Shown: positions 63,871 through 64,000 of the stretch, piece after piece
How positions within the stretch are numbered: the stretch's first letter is position 1
How the letters are laid out: each line of letters begins with the position of its first letter
Source of the DNA: Camarhynchus parvulus
Lineage: Eukaryota; Chordata; Aves; Passeriformes; Thraupidae
Direction of reading: 5' to 3'
Length of the DNA stretch: 64,000 nucleotides
NCBI RefSeq assembly: GCF_901933205.1
Contig: NC_044586.1
Span: 16,500,569-16,564,568 of the forward strand
Made by a program: the position numbers and the translations under genes
Notes under the pieces: model-generated
Told to the model about the DNA's origin: nothing
What the model saw: only the letters and a program-made list of their open reading frames with translations
Databases searched by the model: none

Positions 63871-64000
63871 GCCTTGCCACAGATGTGTGACTGTGTAACA
63901 CAACGAAAGAGGTTGTTGTGCATATCATTCTAGTTCAGAGTGTGTAATAAGTGATATGGCCAACAGTAAACCAGGAATAGAGGTGGGAGAATCCATACCC

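Larger units (their letters stand above)
56414..64000 (+). other. ANO2: ANO2 intron (partial), repeat-rich
   Basis: It starts at GTAAATC and runs beyond the window. The next large family block (after the EEEE junction) was not found in any frame. It holds the near full-length CR1 and several CR1 fragments. Bases 56420-57600 and 62810-63640 hold nothing recognised apart from an ACAAA-rich tract near 57448-57478. A very short exon could be missed by eye. Confidence 0.75.

Overview
The window is vertebrate nuclear DNA, almost certainly from a bird and probably a songbird. The evidence is the dense set of CR1 LINE fragments (at least fifteen copies in several subfamilies, on both strands), solo retroviral LTRs of kinds common in passerine genomes, an AT-rich background with no bacterial-style coding, and a spliced gene with very long introns. 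No complete intronless gene, tRNA, rRNA or CRISPR array is visible.

One gene runs through the window on the plus strand: ANO2 (anoctamin-2, TMEM16B), a calcium-activated chloride channel. Eleven consecutive coding exons can be placed, at 1-325 (5' end outside the window), 24120-24218, 27872-28023, 29498-29552, 30071-30119, 32972-33027, 33281-33322, 36396-36460, 49799-49933, 52290-52450 and 56331-56413. Every junction has AG/GT splice sites and every exon-exon phase agrees, giving about 1.22 kb of open coding sequence. These exons encode the cytosolic N-terminal and dimerisation region, transmembrane segment 1, the cysteine-rich first extracellular loop and the start of transmembrane segment 2. 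The N-terminal exons and the rest of the pore and scramblase-fold domain lie outside the window.

Layout: 326-24119 is a 23.8 kb intron with an antisense LTR (about 8738-9239), CR1 pieces and two microsatellite or tandem arrays. From 24 to 36.5 kb, seven small exons are clustered; a degraded CR1-type LINE (about 26040-27620) and a probable sense LTR (about 28110-28356) sit between them. The exon at 36396 has an acceptor placed directly at the end of a 300-bp TTTC repeat. The intron 36461-49798 holds an antisense CR1 reverse-transcriptase fragment and two solo LTRs in opposite orientation (47724-48112 and 48174-49445), both with intact target-site duplications. The last 14 kb is the most repeat-rich part. 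It has three more exons and then a nearly full-length but inactivated CR1 (about 57640-61537) with esterase-type ORF1, endonuclease and reverse transcriptase remnants, surrounded by further CR1 3' ends.

I found no new multi-gene system. The observations most worth following are the microsatellite acting as the polypyrimidine tract of a constitutive ANO2 exon, an imperfect 150-bp direct repeat flanking exon 24120-24218, the adjacent solo LTR pair, a sense LTR with promoter-like motifs just after an exon donor, and the position of the last exon junction, where the paralogue ANO1 has a known 4-residue alternative microexon.
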